Below, in pieces: positions 61,054 through 64,000 of a DNA stretch of 64,000 nt (positions are counted from its first letter, which is position 1; every line of letters begins with the position of its first letter). This DNA is from JAJDFU01 sp964641965 (GTDB lineage: Bacteria; Bacteroidota; Bacteroidia; Chitinophagales; Saprospiraceae), in NCBI GenBank assembly GCA_964641965.1, contig CAZXLD010000001.1, positions 158,129-222,128 on the forward strand. Reading direction: 5' to 3'. The notes under the pieces are model-generated. The model worked only from the letters and a program-made list of their open reading frames with translations, had not been told where the DNA came from and did not search any database. A program made the position numbers and the translations under genes.

Positions 61054-61095
61054 CAGTAATTCTTATTTGGATTTATTCTAGGTTGACTTAAATCA

Positions 61096-61103
61096 CAAAT
61101 ATA
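61096..61103 (-). promoter_or_regulatory. Candidate -7 box for iscS
   Basis: The minus strand reads TATATTTG, an exact match to TAnnTTTG, about 43 bp before the iscS ATG. No convincing -33 element was located. Confidence 0.4.
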
Positions 61104-61198
61104 ACGTCTGCGATTAATTATTGTTTGGAAAGATTATCAATATTATATCATGAAAGAATCCGCTACTTTTAGTAGGTTTTCAGGATAAAATCTACGCT

Positions 61199-62374
61199 AT
61201 GTCAGCCCGTTCTAAACTCACCTTCGATACGTTTCAACCAATTTCCTTGGAGCAGTGGAAAGCTAAGGTAGAAGGGGATCTAAAGAGTAGGCCCTATGCC
61301 GATTTACAATGGGAGTTAAATGAAGAACTCTCGATCGAGCCTTTTTATAATTCGGAGTCTATTGACCCGCTCCCGCCCATTTGGAGAACTCCGGGATGGA
61401 AGGTTGGTGAGCGGATTACCGTGAGAGATGGAAAAGTCGGTAAGGAAAGGTGGAAAGAAGCTATACACAATAGAGTGGAGGCGCCTATACTAAGCTTCCG
61501 GAACCGTCTGCAGCAAGCCGAATGGTTAAATTTTTGGGATGGGTATAAGCCTGAGTCCCTATGGACCAATTTGGAAGAAACCTACCCAGGTAAGGATCCA
61601 CTGGTATTGTTGGAGCGTTGGATAAAATGGCTGGTGGATCAAGGTTATGATTTATCCGGGATAGTTGGTTCAGTTGATTTTGATCCGATCTTAGATTGGG
61701 CTGAGCCTCCTTTTTCCAAGCTGGCGGATACAATTCGGCTTTGTGAAGAAACTCTGCCCAAGTTTCGCTGCGTCCAGATTAACGCTCGTCCATTTCACGG
61801 AGAAACGTACGCTGTAGATCGTGAACTGGCATTGACCCTGGCCAAAGCCAATGAGTATTTAGCTCAGTTACAACACTTCAGGATTACTCCTGACCGTATA
61901 GCTTCCCGGCTTCAATTTTCCTTTTCAGTTGGAACCAGTTACTTTCTTGAAATTGCAAAGTTGAGAGCTTTTCATTTGCTCTGGGCTAATTTGGCCACCG
62001 CTTACGGTATATTTGATACGACCTTACCCAACACGATGGTTCATTTGGCTTATGAAAGTCAGACGTCGGATATTCATACCAATATGATTCGGGCGTCCAC
62101 CCAGGCCATGGCAGGAGTGCTGGGAGGTGCGCATATGCTTTTCATTCAACCTGCTAACTCGGCTCTGAAGGAACGGAGCACCTCCTTTACCCGACGGGTT
62201 GCTCGGAATGTACAGCATATACTCAAAATGGAATCTCATTTGGATAAAGTAGCTGACCCGAGCGCCGGCTCCTATTATTTGGATCAACTGACCCAAACGC
62301 TAGCTGAAAAGGCTTGGACGCTTTTCCAACAGATTGAAGAAGAAGGCGGCTTTATGGAGAGTAAATCCTTCTGA
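61199..62374 (+). CDS. mutA: Methylmalonyl-CoA mutase small (beta) subunit
   Basis: A 391-residue protein matching the TIM-barrel part of methylmalonyl-CoA mutase small subunits: FQPISLEQWKAKVEGDLKSRPY at the N-terminus, RIASRLQFSFSVGTSYFLEIAKLRAFHLLW, AYESQTSDIHTNMIRASTQAMAGVLGGA and VADPSAGSYYLDQLTQTLAEKAW. It stops before any C-terminal cobalamin-binding domain, which is normal for non-catalytic subunits to lack or degrade. The partner large subunit (mutB) is not in the window. It is divergent from iscS. Confidence 0.88.
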   Translation: MSARSKLTFDTFQPISLEQWKAKVEGDLKSRPYADLQWELNEELSIEPFYNSESIDPLPPIWRTPGWKVGERITVRDGKVGKERWKEAIHNRVEAPILSFRNRLQQAEWLNFWDGYKPESLWTNLEETYPGKDPLVLLERWIKWLVDQGYDLSGIVGSVDFDPILDWAEPPFSKLADTIRLCEETLPKFRCVQINARPFHGETYAVDRELALTLAKANEYLAQLQHFRITPDRIASRLQFSFSVGTSYFLEIAKLRAFHLLWANLATAYGIFDTTLPNTMVHLAYESQTSDIHTNMIRASTQAMAGVLGGAHMLFIQPANSALKERSTSFTRRVARNVQHILKMESHLDKVADPSAGSYYLDQLTQTLAEKAWTLFQQIEEEGGFMESKSF

Positions 62375-62389
62375 TGGAATACGTTTCCA

Positions 62390-63355
62390 TTAAGTGTCTT
62401 TAGCTTCCTTCGATGTCTTTAGGAAGCGAATATTTCGCTTCAATCCATGGTACTTTGCCCTTTTGACTGCTGACTTTTTAAAAACAGCTTGAAAGACCTC
62501 TTCAGTCAATTCATCCCATTCGCGACCCGTCATGTCTAGTAATTCTGGATGTGGGTTGAATGCTTCCTCTTTGTGTCGGGTTGAAAACCGATTCCAAGGA
62601 CATACTTCCTGGCAGATGTCGCAACCGAACATCCAATTTTCCATTTTTCCGGCAAATTCCTCAGGGATGGCTTCTTTCAGTTCTATCGTCAGGTAGGAGA
62701 TACATTTACTTCCGTCAAGAAGGTAACCTTGGGGGGAGATTGCCTCAGTAGGACAGGCATCGATACAACGAGTGCACGTTCCACAGTAATCTCGAATTGG
62801 TTCATCAGGAGGAAGTTCAAGATCTATGATCAATTCAGCCAGAAAAAAGTAAGATCCGGCTTTGGGGTGGATCAAGAGCGTATTTTTACCCACCCAGCCA
62901 TTTCCAGCGCGTTTAGCCCAATCGCGTTCGAGCACGGGTGCCGAATCCACAAAACACCTTCCGGAGACGGTACCGGCTTTTGAGCGAAGCCATTCCAGTA
63001 GTTCCTTGAGCTTTTGCTTTAGAATAAAATGATAATCCTTGCCGTAAGCATATTGGGAAATCCGTGGCGCTTCGGGGTCTTTTTGTCGGTCCGGATTGTG
63101 ATAATTGTATAGTAGGCTGATGACCGTTTTAGCTCCCGGCACAAGCTTAGTAGGGTCAACGCGTTTCTCAAAATGGTTTTCCATGTACTTCATTTTCCCA
63201 TGGAGTCCATGGTTGAGCCAGGTCTCCAGATTCCGGGCCTCCTCTTCCATAAACCCTGCCTTGGCAATGCCAACGAAAGAAAAGCCTAGTCGCTGTGCCT
63301 CTTTTTTTAAGTCTACGGAAATCGAATGAGGAGGTGGGGGGCTAAATGGAAACAA
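62390..63355 (-). CDS. queG: Epoxyqueuosine reductase QueG
   Basis: A 321-residue iron-sulfur and cobalamin-dependent enzyme that completes queuosine in tRNA. Two ferredoxin-type 4Fe-4S motifs are present: CGTCTRCIDACPTEAI and CDICQEVCPWNRF. Other blocks are GFSFVGIAKAGFM, RVDPTKLVPGAKTVISLLYNY and DSAPVLERDWAKRAGNGWVGKNTLLI. The proline-rich first 10 residues (MFPFSPPPPH) are unusual and a later start is possible. It ends 15 bp from mutA, convergent. Confidence 0.94.
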   Translation of the reverse strand: MFPFSPPPPHSISVDLKKEAQRLGFSFVGIAKAGFMEEEARNLETWLNHGLHGKMKYMENHFEKRVDPTKLVPGAKTVISLLYNYHNPDRQKDPEAPRISQYAYGKDYHFILKQKLKELLEWLRSKAGTVSGRCFVDSAPVLERDWAKRAGNGWVGKNTLLIHPKAGSYFFLAELIIDLELPPDEPIRDYCGTCTRCIDACPTEAISPQGYLLDGSKCISYLTIELKEAIPEEFAGKMENWMFGCDICQEVCPWNRFSTRHKEEAFNPHPELLDMTGREWDELTEEVFQAVFKKSAVKRAKYHGLKRNIRFLKTSKEAKDT

Positions 63356-63535
63356 AGGAAGTTGTTTTTAGAATAAAAAATGGGTTTGAGTATTATGTGT
63401 GAAGTATTATTTGGAAAAAATTACATTTTCTGATAAAAATCATGGTTAGGTGTGATCGCAATCATTCTGGGTGGATTTGAATGAAGATAACTTGATGGGT
63501 GAAAGTTATTCATTCCCTAACCAAAATTTACGGTC

Positions 63536-63955
63536 ATGTTCCCCGAACTCAGTTTTACCAGCACGACATTAATTTGGTCCTTCACCGGCTTGGCAACTAT
63601 GCTGATAGCCCTAATTTATGGTGGTCGATTGATATTATCCAGACGTGGCTCCAGTCTTCTGGCTCAAACAACGAGCCGCAAAAGCATTGAGCATATAGGA
63701 TCCAGGGCGAAGTATCCCCAGGTAGATATCAACAAATGGTACAGTACACTCATGGGGGGGAGTCTGGCTTTGGTCATGGCCGCAGTTGTCATTGCTTTCA
63801 ATTGGACGAGTGAATCGGTCTCGAATTTAGATACTGGGATCGTGTATTCTTTGGATGCAGATATTGAAATAGCGCCTCCGCAGACCACTGCACCGCGGCC
63901 ACCACCAACACCACCCCCACAAAAGAAAAAAATAAAAAAAATAAAAACAAAATAG
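63536..63955 (+). CDS. TonB-like N-terminal segment, ends early in an A-rich tract
   Basis: A 139-residue reading frame with two hydrophobic stretches (LIWSFTGLATMLIALIYGG and MGGSLALVMAAVVIAFNW), then an acidic strand and a proline-rich stretch (TAPRPPPTPPPQKKK) like the periplasmic linker of energy-transducing TonB. It stops after KKKIKKIKTK at 63955, inside a run of A (63922-63964). A full TonB would have a C-terminal domain of about 90 residues. A frameshift or poor sequence near the window end is likely. The call is by pattern only. Confidence 0.5.
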   Translation: MFPELSFTSTTLIWSFTGLATMLIALIYGGRLILSRRGSSLLAQTTSRKSIEHIGSRAKYPQVDINKWYSTLMGGSLALVMAAVVIAFNWTSESVSNLDTGIVYSLDADIEIAPPQTTAPRPPPTPPPQKKKIKKIKTK

Positions 63956-64000
63956 AAAAAAAAAATTGACCTCTTTTTAGCTTTTCGGGGGCCGAAAATC

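Noticed and set aside
1..64000. tRNA, rRNA, insertion sequences, prophage and attachment sites
   Set aside because: No cloverleaf-like sequence, rRNA motif, transposase, integrase or flanking duplication was recognised by eye; a tRNAscan or Infernal run would settle the RNA part.

Overview
The window looks like chromosomal DNA of a marine, aerobic Bacteroidota, most likely a Saprospiraceae/Lewinella-type organism. The evidence is a complete Na+-translocating NQR operon, several proteins ending in type IX secretion (T9SS) sorting domains (NPA/NPV ... LYLLR-like tails), a PorE-like envelope protein, TANNTTTG-type -7 promoter boxes, few Shine-Dalgarno sites, and a proteorhodopsin beside a lycopene cyclase. 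No rRNA, tRNA, insertion sequence, prophage or CRISPR array was recognised. Most of the window is ordinary core and envelope metabolism rather than a mobile island.

Layout. 0-14 kb: the 5' part of an ABC exporter, radC, rnpA, a two-lobed aspartic protease-like protein, aroQ, recQ, kdsD, three uncharacterised proteins, a glycogen/alpha-glucan phosphorylase and a lectin-OmpA fusion. 14.6-17.6 kb: cysC-cysD-cysN (ATP sulfurylase and APS kinase, making PAPS). 17.7-25 kb: pnuC and nqrABCDEF. 25-30 kb: a coiled-coil secreted protein, a PorE-like protein and a secreted M1 aminopeptidase. 30.3-35.6 kb: a cobalamin riboswitch followed by a tightly coupled four-gene uptake operon (btuB, a DUF4465-like T9SS protein, an unassigned T9SS protein, a BtuG-like propeller lipoprotein). 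35.6-38 kb: a bestrophin-type anion channel convergent with a GluR0-like ligand-gated potassium channel and a DUF2237 protein. 38-48 kb: a secreted metallophosphoesterase, pdxH, a DUF6909-like protein with a nucleosidase-like C-terminus, a very acidic repeat lipoprotein, a dockerin/cohesin-like T9SS protein and an uncharacterised protein. 48-51.7 kb: feoA-feoB, a small Cys-rich protein and dps (iron handling). 51.9-57.4 kb: proteorhodopsin, crtY, fadJ-like and a thiolase-like gene, all on the minus strand. 57.6-64 kb: a coiled-coil protein, a steroid 5-alpha-reductase-like protein, iscS-iscU-iscA, a methylmalonyl-CoA mutase small subunit, queG, and a TonB-like N-terminus that breaks off in an A-rich tract at the window edge.

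How it fits together. Light-driven proton pumping (rhodopsin) and respiration-driven sodium pumping (NQR) energise the membrane. TonB-type transport feeds vitamin B12 to B12-dependent enzymes, two of which (methylmalonyl-CoA mutase and QueG) are encoded nearby. T9SS places capture proteins and hydrolases on the surface. Iron uptake, iron storage and Fe-S assembly supply the iron proteins (NqrF, QueG).

The best candidates for something under-described are: the B12 operon in which two components appear to be T9SS cargo; a GluR0-like channel with an altered ligand pocket; an NqrA with an added signal peptide and membrane anchor; a thiolase lacking two of its three usual catalytic residues; and a carotenoid-antenna-capable proteorhodopsin transcribed with beta-oxidation genes.
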